Below, in pieces: positions 36,739-47,025 of a DNA stretch of 64,000 nt. This stretch comes from Schistosoma mansoni (lineage: Eukaryota > Platyhelminthes > Trematoda > Strigeidida > Schistosomatidae). Under the pieces are notes generated by a model, which was not told the DNA's origin, searched no databases, and was given only the letters and a program-made list of their open reading frames with translations. Where the stretch lies: positions 1,800,286-1,864,285 of the forward strand of contig NC_031501.1 in the NCBI RefSeq assembly GCF_000237925.1. Reading direction: 5' to 3'. A program made the position numbers and the translations under genes. Numbering within the stretch: position 1 is the first letter of the stretch; every line of letters starts with the position of its first letter.

Positions 36739-36944
36739 TAATTGAAAGTGTGAGTCCATTGAAGCTAGATCACCAGGGAAAACCTGAAAGCACTGGATGG
36801 TCGTTTCGTCCTATTGTGGGACTCCTCAGCAGTGAGCATCCACAACCTTGCCTCGCGAGATTCAAACTCAAGACCTACCAGCTTCAAATGACTCACGCTT
36901 TCAACTATGAAAATACTAGATTTCCACAAAAACCCCTTCTGATG
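36739..36944. mobile_element. Family B SINE, fold-back copy with 10-bp TSD
   Basis: Perfect 10-bp target duplication TTATTAGAAA (36729-36738 and 36945-36954). Antisense 3' region, ribozyme and B box, then switch at about 36880 to sense CTTCAAATGACTCACG and the 3' tail ACCCCTTCTGATG. The junction is at nearly the same place as in 30411-30637, although the two sit at unrelated target sites. Confidence 0.85.
36790..36834 (-). ncRNA. Hammerhead ribozyme, family B type, AUC triplet
   Basis: Minus strand: CACTG, CTGAGGA, helix II GTCC/GGAC, GAAA, helix III CGA/CCA region, triplet ATC instead of GTC, then CAGTGC. ATC still fits the NUH rule for hammerhead cleavage, so the ribozyme may be active but slower. 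Confidence 0.65.
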
Positions 36945-37107
36945 TTATTAGAAACAGTTAATTTGTTTGTATTCTTTGTTTTAAGGAAGATAATATTGGT
37001 TGTTTTACTTCATTTGCTCTTATCACTATCATTATTAGTTTATCTTTCGAATCAATAATCAAAACATTTATTATCATTGTCAATTCATGTTTTTAGTATG
37101 GAGGATT

Positions 37108-37645
37108 TGTGGAGATTGTAGTATTTTCACAGATGAAATCACAAGTCAATTTAAGCTAGGCCACCATTGAAACCTAGAATCACTAGAAGTCATTTCGACC
37201 CAGTATAAGACTTAGCAGTGGGAAATCACCGTCACTCATGCAGAATACAAACTCAAGAACTCTGCTCTCACGCACAATTTTTTAGCCGTTAGACAAGTCA
37301 GTGGGGATTCAACAGTGTTAATGTCTAACTCCAACCAATCCACGTTATTGTGCAACCCTTCATTCAATGGAGTCTAATCTGTGTAGGGTGTGAGACAGTT
37401 ATTCACTACAGGCATTGAATGAAATATTGTACAAAATCATGGATTGATTGAAATCAGTCATCAAACAGCATTGGATACCGGTTCAGTCCTCTAAAGGTTG
37501 AATGTTCGTGCACGACACTGAAGGTCGTAGTTTTGAGTCTTGCTTGAGGAATCGTAGTTGCGCACTGCTCATCAGTGCGCAACAATAATTCCATGTTTTT
37601 AATGATGGTCTAACTTAAATTGATTCATATTTTCAATAGTGTAAA
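37108..37645. mobile_element. Family B SINE, old inverted pair
   Basis: An antisense long-form copy (37108-37430; 3' region, decayed ribozyme, head, leader with GTGTGAGACAG) is followed by a sense copy (about 37430-37645; head with CCGGTTCAGTCCTC, B-box remnant, GCGCACTGCTCATCAG, 3' region). Both are heavily diverged. The order matches the younger fold-back copies, so this architecture is not new. Confidence 0.65.
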
Positions 37646-38324
37646 TTCATCTAATTGTCGATGTATCATAAAGAATATTGTTGTTTTTTTTCAATTTTTT
37701 TCTATGGTATTAGGAAAAGCATTTATATAATAAAACTAACTATTCTACTATGGTTGTTTATCTAATGCTTAAGTTTGATAAACATTTATTTCATTTTCTC
37801 CCCCCTCTCTCTGTCTATCTTTCTCCATCTTTGTTACTATGAAGAAAACATGTGGTTACCTATGTCAAATTACAGAGTTATGTATTCATATTGACATTAG
37901 CATAAATTGATTGGTAGAATGTTAGAAAGTAGAAAGAAATCTTAGAAAAAAATTATTAATGATAAATCAAGATAATAAAAAGAAGCAAGATTTTAATTAA
38001 AAGTACAATAGTGAAGTGTTTCCTTGTTTGTTATTAATTGATAAATAATAATGGTATAAATTATCATTATTATTCCTGTTTCCAATTCAACCCATTTTAT
38101 ATCATGTGATGTACTACTTTCAAGTATGTTATGCTGGTCAATTTGACAGCTTTCAAGAAAGGAACTGATATATATATATATATACATATATCTTTGAAAC
38201 AACATACATAAGTGAATAATACTGTTTTCATTCGGAACTTCATCAAGCTATACTCTGATCTAAAGTAATATTTTTATATACCTAAAGGAAAAATATATTG
38301 AACCACTGAAGACAGTCTATTTAG

Positions 38325-38620
38325 TGAGTGAACGAGAATATAGGTAGGGGCAACCAAATATATTTGAATACAAAATTACAAAACGCCTTATTAATATCAG
38401 AGAATCATATAGTAGATACTTCATTTGCAAAATGTCAATCAATTGTCTCAGACTTCATCGTTTTTTTTTCGTTTACATATCAATCCTTCTTTGTTTTAGT
38501 TCTTTTTTTCTTTGATTTTCTTAACCTTTTGCCTCCAGGCATTTCACTTTCGTTTGATGATACATACTACTTATATCTATCGACATCAGTAGCACACACC
38601 ATAACAACATTAAAATAGGT
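38325..38620 (-). repeat. About 320-bp LTR-like repeat, copy
   Basis: Closest to 42860-43207: both share the block that on the minus strand reads AGTGAAATGCCTGGAGGC and AAGAAAAAAAGAAC. It starts TGTTATGGTGTG on the minus strand and ends near GTTCACTCACTAAAT. Possible solo LTR fossil. Confidence 0.5.
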
Positions 38621-39395
38621 TACATAACTGAGCATAATAAAATGAAAAGTAGAAATTAGGCCAGATTTTGGGAAAATAGACACTAAATAGCCATAATTTT
38701 AGATCATTAAATTAAGTAATATGAAGTATTTAGGTAATTGCATAGGAAAGAATATATACAAAAAACGGGGTAGGGAAAAAAACAATGCAATAAAAGTAAA
38801 GATAATGATAATAATTAGTATAACTGTTTCTTAAATCTTATCCGGTCAAGGAAACGACAAAGCTGTTATAAATTTATTCTGAACTTATATATTGAGCGTA
38901 AAGGTTTTGGTCCCTATTGCTTCTGTTATAGTTGACTAATGAAATCGAACCATGTTGAAAAATACACAAAGACATGCTACATACCACTTCAAACAAGTTA
39001 ATATTACCACTAGTATGACCACACTTCACTAATTACGATGAAAATAGAGCTATGCATTGTATTCGTCTAGCTTGTCACTTTATTATTAACATATTCTTTT
39101 TACTTTTTATATCACATTATGTAATGTATTTCACCGTTATCATTGACACATAAACAGTCTTGATTGGTTCAATATTTTTCATACATAAATAAGAATATCA
39201 ATGTATATTATCATGAAACCTGATGAGTATCTAAATGAAAACAATATTGTTCGCTTATAGGATTTGCTCTAATCTACATGATGCCGGTTTTCAATATATT
39301 CTTTTATTTTAAACATTCAGAGTTTACTCTAAAGTTACCAGGAAAGTCACAGATTGTTTTCATGCGCAGTAGTTTATTTAAACAAAACATGCAAA

Positions 39396-39580
39396 ATTCA
39401 CTTAGTATTGTTTGTTTGAATCTTTTCATTGATGTTTTAGGACTGCAACTGGTTAGTCTCTCATTGGCATATGTATATACTGTGCGTATTGCCTCGATAT
39501 AGACTAAATTCATAAGCATGGTAAACAAAGATGGATAGTGGCTAGCTGTAGAATCCAGAACGCGTGTTTCGTCCTATTTG
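39396..39580 (-). mobile_element. Family A SINE, 3' part only, 8-bp TSD
   Basis: Minus-strand ribozyme 3' half, CTATCCATCTTTG segment and tail. 5' truncated within helix II of the hammerhead (AAATAGGACGAAAC). Flanked by CATGCAAA at 39388-39395 and 39581-39588. Confidence 0.8.
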
Positions 39581-40039
39581 CATGCAAAGGTTAATTAAAA
39601 ATTGAGGCTGATTTATGAAGATTAATAATAAGGATGTTAATCTGAATTATCGAGTAAAAACTCGATAGTTTAAAGTATACACTCTACATCACATGGATGT
39701 TGGATTAGACATTACCTTAGAATTGGTCACAGTAGAGTGAATGAACTGATTATTTTTTAACCTGCCTTTAAATATTTGTTTTCAGTATTTCTCTATACGT
39801 ACCTTTTCATTCTGTCTTTTCTAAGCCTGTTTTCAATAATTATTCTTTCTCACTATCATTCTTAGTATATTATTAGCAATTCATGTTGTCAATATCATCT
39901 TGTCATGATGATGTGATATAGAAACTTAGGCCAACATACATTTATACCTAGTTCTACGTTGATGACAGTTGTCAGTTATTAATATTACCGAACAAATGAT
40001 TCACTGATAAATAAACATTCATTATCACTGTAGATTTTT

Positions 40040-40385
40040 GAGGAGTTAACAGAATTTTCATATACTTTAAATCACAAACCAGTTTTTAACAAGGGCAACA
40101 CTGAAAAAGTAAAGGAATTGGATGAACGTTCTGTCTTAGTATGGGACCTCTCGGTAATATGCATCCACGAACCTGCAACAAGGCATCAAAACCAATACCT
40201 TTGGTCTCACGCAAAAATGTTTAATCTCTATACCACTGAGCTAACGTCAATTACAATCAAGTTACGATAACATGTGACCACCTTCCATTCCCTGAGGTTA
40301 ATAACAGTCTCACACCTAACATGGTTGAACTCTATTGGTCAGGGCTTTTCATCAGAACTTTGGCAAATACATCTAGATGCTATAA
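40040..40385 (-). mobile_element. Family B SINE, old long-form copy
   Basis: The order on the minus strand is leader (CCAATAGAGTTCAACC, GTGTGAGACTG), head (AGCTCAGTGGTATAGAG), B-box remnant (GGTTTTGATGCC), ribozyme relic (TACCGAGAGGTCCC...AGACAGAACGTTC) and 3' region. No functional core remains. Confidence 0.65.
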
Positions 40386-40879
40386 GTTGGTAATATATAG
40401 TCTACGGAACTATTTATTGATGACATTCACTCTTTTTTCGATAAAACTAACGTCTATTTTAAATTTAATAACTTTATCTTGGTATTAATCGAACATTTAC
40501 TATCAGTATATGTAGTAACTTTTTTGTTCGTCATTCATGACCCTCTGCTCCATCATACTGTTTTATTCAAACTTAATACTACTTTTATTTATTCAGCCAG
40601 TTATCATCTTAAAAATGTATGAAATATATGTCTTATAGCACATATTGTGTATGAATGATGAAGTCACTTGATTAACTTTATGATATCGACAGTAATTTGA
40701 CTGCTTGTTATGTGACTAGAGAATAAACTGATATCTGTTACTTGGTACAACACAACAAAACTAATATGACTTGATCCAAGAAGAATCCAAGGCTGTTTGA
40801 TGAAAATGTATTCATGTGTCCACCAAACACTGATTCCAACACGAATGAAAGTATCATTCTGATGTATAATGTACAATAT

Positions 40880-41126
40880 CCTAAACATCAATGGGAAGAT
40901 TCAAACAAACAATACTAAATGAATTTAAACTTCACCCCATTGCACTAGCAGGTGACTATCAGGACTCAGTAACTGAGTGGATAACGCGATGGCGTTTGAA
41001 ACGAAAGGTATTGGGTTCGAGTCCCAGAGTGAACATCAACAAATCTGAGATGCAGGTACATCCGGCTGGCCAGGATGAAACGCGCATCAAACTGGATTCC
41101 ACTGCTATCCACTATCCAACTTTGCT
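40880..41126 (+). mobile_element. Family A SINE, permuted copy with 8-bp TSD
   Basis: Flanked by TACAATAT (40872-40879 and 41127-41134). It begins in the tail of one monomer (CCTAAACATCAATGGG...AATACTAAATGAATTT), continues into the leader, A-box region (TAACTGAGTGG) and B box (GGTTCGAGTCC) of the next, and stops just after the ribozyme at CCAACTTTGCT. The ribozyme has lost helix II. The monomer is circularly permuted relative to 10088-10447. Confidence 0.82.
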
Positions 41127-41764
41127 TACAATATATGTTTACTTTAAATATTTGTTCAATAAATAATGAAATTGGAATGAATGGAGTTTTGAGTTGTTTT
41201 CATTAATCAACAAATCATTTCATGTATATACATAATTGACAAAACCAATTAATCAAATGTTTAAACTCAAAAACAATCAAATTACTGTATCATTTATTTT
41301 ATATCATTCTAATAAGTAGTGATTTATATATGTGACCGAAGTTTCACTGATCTACATCTATTTGTCGCAATTTTTTTAAAATTTGATAAATTTTTTTTGT
41401 CAAGTCAGTCATTACCTAAATTGTTTAGTGAATACGTTTTTAATTGTAACCTTTAATGATACCTTTTCCAGAGCAACTAACGAGAAGATTATATTTATAA
41501 TTTCCAACTGACTGACTACTGAATTGTTACCAGTCATGTTTATGTAGATCTTAATGCTGATCGAATTCAATCGGTCAAGTTATAATATGGCCATTAGTTT
41601 AAGTGATTTAGCATCGCACGAACCATTTTGAGATGCTAGGAAGCTGAAAGTAGTAGATAACAAAACTTTGATCTAGGCTTCATACTCGTTAACATTCATC
41701 AGCAAGTCGTGGGGGGAAGGATTTTAGAGTCCTTATGAAATTTAAAATTGTGTCACTCGGATTT

Positions 41765-41890
41765 AGGCCGCTTCTCAAATAGCTCAGTAGTAATGTCTCG
41801 GATTTTGAAGTCAAGTGACTCAAGTTCAAATCTCAGAGAGATCACAGGTATATTCTGTTGAGTAGTTTCAATTAACACAGAACCAATTTC
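41765..41890 (+). repeat. tRNA-like sequence, possible unrelated SINE head
   Basis: An A-box-like TAGCTCAGTAG is followed 45 bp later by a B-box-like AGTTCAAATCT. Unlike families A and B there is no hammerhead downstream. It does not fold as a clean tRNA by eye; I read it as an old tRNA-derived SINE head. Confidence 0.4.
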
Positions 41891-42393
41891 CAAGATTTTC
41901 TGTCAAATACGTAACATCTTATCACAGTACACTTAACACTGAACCTCTTAAGCTAGTTTTCGAATAGCAACTCGATCGATAAACCTTAATCAACCGTTAG
42001 TAACTAGATAAGTACGTTATTGGTCACACTACTCAGCGATTAATCAGTTACTATCATTGATCAACTCACAATGGTTAAATTTTGCCAGAGTTAATACAAA
42101 AGCCAATAAATGGTTCACCAAACTTGTTTTTTTTACATGACTTAACCACTTATTTTTCAGTCATTATTCTCACATACATACATAAACGTGCTAATGAAAT
42201 TAACTGTATGAGTACTGTGCCTTTTTTTTGAAAAAAATAAACGATGTTTGTTTAGCACTAACAACAATGTGATATATTTCTACATAGCGTTTAATGTTTG
42301 TTTTCGTCCTAAAACTTTATATCTGAATTGAGTGCAAAAATCTATAGTCTGTGTGTTAAAACTAAGGAAATAGTTAATGATTTTGAGAGATTT

Positions 42394-42471
42394 TCATAGT
42401 TGAAATCATGAGTCAATTGAAGCTAGACCACCATAGAAAACCTGGAAGCACTGGACGGACGTTTCTTCCTA
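42394..42471 (-). mobile_element. Family B SINE, 78-bp 3' stub with 11-bp TSD
   Basis: Only the last part of the ribozyme (CAGTGCTTCC) and the 3' region survive, antisense, framed by TTGAGAGATTT at 42383-42393 and 42472-42482. A severely 5'-truncated insertion. Confidence 0.8.
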
Positions 42472-42859
42472 TTGAGAGATTTGCTCGATCACTTGATCTT
42501 ATAAGATTAGTGCAGTTGAGTAATGGGTATTTGTCGGAATTATTAATGCAATATTTATGATAAACAGCTATTGAAGAAGTAAATATCTTGTTAGCTGAAA
42601 AAGTAGTTTTCATTTATCAAGACTAAATATTTATAACCAAAATATTTATACAAAATAAACATAACTGAAGTTCATTCAACTCGTAAAAGAATACTGGCCA
42701 TAAGTAAGGGTTGATGATTTTTTTTGTTATTTCAATCAGTTTCTGTTCCCATAGGTACATCTTAAGAGAATTGTCATAATTTAGTGTTATGTCATAAGTT
42801 TTCGTTTGTTTGTTATGCGGAAAACCGTCAAAACCAAGAAGCGAAAACTATAACGTTCG

Positions 42860-43207
42860 AGCTTCAGTCTCATTACTAGAATGCTGGTTTCAGTGTATGG
42901 TACTGATGTCGGCAGATATAAGTAGTATGTATCATCAATCGAAAGTGAAATACCTGGAGGCAGAAGGTTAAGAAAATCAAAGAAAAAAAGAACGAAAACA
43001 AAGAATGATAGATATAGAAAAGAAAGAACTATGAAGTTTGAGTCGACTGATTGACATATTTCAGAAGGAACAGTCAAGTTTGAGACAATTGACTGATATT
43101 TTGCAAATGAAGAATTTACTATATAATTCTCAAGTTTTACTAAGATGTTCTGTAGTTTTGTATTGAAATATATTTGGCTGTCCCCATTCGTGTTCTTGTT
43201 CACCACA
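42860..43207 (+). repeat. About 320-bp LTR-like repeat, best-preserved copy
   Basis: It starts near TGTATGGTACTGATG and ends GTTCTTGTTCACCACA. With the copy at 57541 it suggests short inverted termini TGTGG...CCACA, as in LTRs. A 179-codon minus-strand frame across it has no recognisable domain and is not called as a gene. Fossil, class unproven. Confidence 0.5.
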
Positions 43208-43271
43208 CTAGCACATCCCGAACAAAACAAAACGCGTGCTGCAGATTTTATTGTTATCCATATATGAATTA

Positions 43272-43645
43272 TTACTGTACTTACTTTACTTACGCCTGTT
43301 ACTCCCAATGGAGCATAGGCCGCCAACCAGCATTCTCCAACTCACTCTGCCCTGGGCCTTCTTTTCTAGTTCTATCCAGTTTTTGTTCATTCTTCTCATA
43401 TCTGTTTCCATTTGTCGGCGTAATGTGTTCTTTGGTCTTCCTCTTCTCCTTTGGCCCTCAGGTTTCCATGTGAGGGCTTGTCTTGTGACGCAATTGGGTG
43501 ATTTTCTTAATGTATGTCCTATCCACTTCCAGCTCTTCTTCCTGATTTCTTCCTTCACTCGAATCTGGTTTGTTGTCTCCCACAGTAGGTTATTGGTGAT
43601 ATTGTCTGGCCAACGGATCTTAAGTATCTTGCGTAGACATATATC
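43272..43645 (-). mobile_element. RTE-clade LINE, 3' fragment with open C-terminus
   Basis: The minus-strand frame 43286-43645 is open and reads [24 protein letters not shown], then [39 protein letters not shown] and the terminal [10 protein letters not shown]...NRRK, the C-terminal region of RTE-type LINE ORFs. The tail is the TAAGTAAGT type, seen as CTTACTTTACTTACGCCTG. Open frame and low divergence from 56987 make it comparatively young. Antisense to Par-3. Confidence 0.85.
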
Positions 43646-45240
43646 AATTATAATCAATGACTGATGCATGCAGCTTTCATAGGTCACTTATAAACCCATC
43701 AATATAAAGCCTGATTTTCATATTTACATAATTGTTGGCTATCATATCAGTCTGAATTGAAAAACTGATGTCTTATGTGATACTAATCATAATTAAAGCT
43801 TAATAGACGTTCATTATTTAAGAAAGGTTGTAAAAGAAATCACTTAAAGTAAGAAAATACATCCTAATCTATGCTGATTAGATCTTGATAACTTATACAT
43901 CAATTGTCATTATACAGAATATCTCTGTCATGTAAATATAAATAAATAAGTCCTATGAGATGAAGATACTCCTCTTTAATAATATTGAATAAGTATAGTG
44001 CAACTAACTAATTTTAAATATTTGAATCATTGTATATTTCAACCAATTGGTTTAAAGGTTTAGTTCATGTCATGAGATTTGATGATTGTCCACCTAGAAT
44101 TATGTTGAGTCTCATGTGTATACTACAAAAAGGCCCTTTTTCAAATTGTAGAAGTTTTGTAGTTCTCATTGAAGTAGCTCATAGAGTTTATTTACGCGAA
44201 AGACTAAAATATTTAATCTTTCCGACCATATTTTATTCTATTACCGTAGTTAAGTATAAATTAATTTAAATAATGAAATAGTGATTTATCTTGTCTAATA
44301 ATTTGATTAGTGGAATTGTGAACCTCTATTGATACAAATATTTAGGAAGTCTGTGTTATGTTCACTACTTGATTAACGCAGAATACGCCATACAACTATT
44401 TCACTTGAACGTATAGAACCCCACAATCACAAAATCAGAAGATAGAAGAAAACTGGAGAAGTGCTTGTTGGGTACGAATCAAAATGTATAGAAAATCATG
44501 AGTATTTATAGATTTTAGCGTTTGTAATAACATCATTATAATTCAGTCAGTCCGCAAAGAGGCATGTTATGCTACTGTTCAGTAGTAGCATGACACGTTG
44601 ATTTTCTAGAAAACCCCATCATGTTCTGATTCGATGGAAACTCTTCGGCTCTTTTATGGCCTCTAGAGGTTCCATCGTAATTTTCGGAAGCAATCTTAAC
44701 AGTCTGTCATTCTTACAGTGCCAATGTAAACTGCAACTTGGAATTCTGACCAAGATGAAAGGATGAACAAGTGAGGCAAAAACCAAGATGATTTTATAGT
44801 TCAAAATGTCAGGGTTGACAAATAATATATGCCTCTGAGCCATTACATTAGATTTAAAGTCATTTCACTCAAGGAAAGACAAGATTGAATTTAATCCACG
44901 TCACTCAAACTGTTTCTTTTGGTAATACAAAAAATTATTTGAGCTCTAGTATTTTTTAATCCTGATAATTTGCTCTCTTTTCCTGCTTTTTTAGAATTAT
45001 TTCAATGTAGTACACCGTACCAGTCCTTAAGTTTTTTTTTGACTGACTGAATTGAAAAAAAATAATTCTATGTATTGTAACCGACTTTGTATAATGTTTT
45101 AATAGCATTATGCAAACGTTTAAAAAAATATATCTTTACAAAACTCAACAAAAAATGCTTAGTAATTTACTTCTAAAAACAAAATATTTCCAACTGTAAA
45201 GTTTGTATTTTATTGGAATTATTAAGATACAACATTGAAA

Positions 45241-45471
45241 GCACTGGGCGGCCGTTTCGTCCTATTATAGGACTCCTCAGCGGTGTGCATCCACGATCCC
45301 GCACTCGCGAGATTTGAACCCAGGACCTACCAGTCTCGCGCACTGCGGAGGAGTCCCATGATAGGACGAAACGGCCGTCCAGTGCTTCGAGGTTTTCCAT
45401 GGTAGTCTAGCTTCAAATGGCTCATAATTTCAACTATGAAAAATACTGGAATCTCCACAAAACTCTTTCTG
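45241..45471. mobile_element. Family B SINE, fold-back copy with 12-bp TSD
   Basis: Perfect 12-bp target duplication ACAACATTGAAA (45229-45240 and 45472-45483). The antisense arm starts exactly at the ribozyme's helix I 3' strand (GCACTGGGCGGCC), runs to the head, and switches at about 45338 to a sense ribozyme and 3' region. Both hammerheads carry core changes (GCC triplet in one, CGGAGGA in the other). Confidence 0.85.
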
Positions 45472-45565
45472 ACAACATTGAAACATAACTTTTAATTCAT
45501 ATACATTAGTTGACGTTTATGACTTCTATTAATCAAATCCAAGCAATCAATTTATATGAATTAAA

Positions 45566-45780
45566 ATTAAAATTCACTCCATTGTATAAGCTAATGGCTA
45601 TCTGAACTCAGTAGCTAAATATATAATGCAATGGCGTTTGAAGCGAAAGGTAATGGGTTCCAGTTCCGGAGTGAAAATCAACTCTGATATTCAGGTACAT
45701 CGAACTGATGAGTCCTAAATAGGACGAAAAGAGGGTCTTGGATTGCACTGCTAGGCACCATCCATCTCTGTTTTAGAATG
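45566..45780 (+). mobile_element. Family A SINE, simple sense copy
   Basis: Leader (AATTCACTCCATTG), decayed A box (GTAGCTAAATA), B-box region (GGGTTCCAGTTCC), then a hammerhead region that keeps CTGATGA, GTCC/GGAC, GAAA and GTC. Helix III (AAGAGG) and helix I (CGAA/TTGG) no longer pair well. Ends CCATCTCTGTTTTAG. One of few family A copies without an inverted arm. Confidence 0.75.
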
Positions 45781-45973
45781 GAACATAAGATTAAAGCTTA
45801 ACAAAGAAGTGGGTCTTTGTTACACCACTTCAGTTGGAAATGTATTTAATCTCAATTACTTAAGTCATTACAACCTAATTATATTTCTTTAAATCCTCAT
45901 GAAGTGGAATGTTTCTTGCAATTAACTTATTATTATTTTAATGGTAGTGAAACAAACAAATAATAGGACCATA

Positions 45974-46410
45974 ATAATCAGAAGGGGTTTTGTGGAGATT
46001 TCAGTATTTTCATAGTTGAAATCATGAGTCAATTGAAGCTAGACCACCATCATATGCTCATTGGTGACTGACTTCAAGGGATGTTTCCTTGAGTTCTAGT
46101 GGGAAGCAGTGACCAGTGGAGTTCAACCACGTTTCTTATGAGATGTCAACTCACTGAAGACAATTGGTGAACGGTTGCTCAAACTTCGTGGATTGGTTGA
46201 GGTTAGACATTAACACCGTTGGATGCCGGCCGGCTCAGTGGTCTATCGGTTAAGTGCTCTGGTGTGAAACTGGTAGGTCCTGGGTTCGAATCTTGCTGGG
46301 CGGGATCGTGGATGAGCACTGCTGAGGACTCTCATAATAGGACGAAACGGCCGTCCAGTATTTCCATGTTTTCCATGGTGGTCTAGCTTCAATTGACTCA
46401 TGATTTCAAC
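45974..46410. mobile_element. Family B SINE, long fold-back copy with 10-bp TSD
   Basis: Perfect 10-bp target duplication TAGGACCATA (45964-45973 and 46411-46420). Left arm is the antisense 3' end (AGAAGGGGTTTTG to GACCACCAT). At 46051 it switches to the full sense monomer: leader from CATATGCTCATTGG, head with A box (CGGCTCAGTGG), B box (GGTTCGAATCT), ribozyme with damaged helix II, and 3' region to GATTTCAAC. The ends are complementary over about 40 bp. Confidence 0.87.
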
Positions 46411-46737
46411 TAGGACCATATTAGTTAAATTTTGTTCAATCACTGTCACTGCTGCTTTCACAGTCCAAAAATAAGCTGCCACGTTTATTAAAGTGCCTTA
46501 ATTAATTCTATCATATGATCCATATTTGTATCTATATGCATAATTTGTAAACAGTGTAACACTAGAATTGCACCTTGCTAGTGAATTATTAACTCTGGGA
46601 CAAAATAATAGTTTTTTCAGGTATATACATTATTACCATGAGTTATATAGTGATTTTAATCACAACAATAATAAGGATATGATTTATTGGACAAGTGTAG
46701 ATTATCATATATTTCAAAAGCAGAAAATGTATTGAAA

Positions 46738-47025
46738 GTGTGTTGTTTGCTTGTATCTTCCCATTGCGGATGGTACTGGGTTCGATTACTGGAGTGAACG
46801 TCAACTCTGAGATACAGGTACATCCAGACGACAAGTCCCAAATAGGAAAAAGTGGCGTGCATCCTGGATTCCACTGTTAGACAGTATCCATCTTTGTTTA
46901 AAAAGCTTATGACTTAAGGCAATATCAAGGCAATCCGAACAGAATGCACATATGCGAACAAGAGACTGATCAATCGCAGTCCTAAACAACAATGTGAACA
47001 TACAAGCAAACAACACCAAATGAAT
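46738..47025 (+). mobile_element. Family A SINE, mostly sense copy with short inverted end
   Basis: It begins with about 30 bp of antisense tail end (GTTGTTTGCTTGTATCTTCCC), then sense from the B box (GGGTTCGATTACTGG), a ribozyme region of the GTGGCG type, CCATCTTTGTTTA and a full tail ending CAAACAACACCAAATGAATTT. The core is not intact. Confidence 0.78.

Noticed and set aside
42787-43326. 179-codon minus-strand frame
   Set aside because: It lies across an LTR-like repeat and an LTR-to-LINE junction, with no recognisable domain.
44030-44269. 79-codon plus-strand frame, and the 74-codon minus-strand frame at 44619-44843
   Set aside because: Neither shows a domain or usable splice sites; length is within chance for AT-rich DNA.
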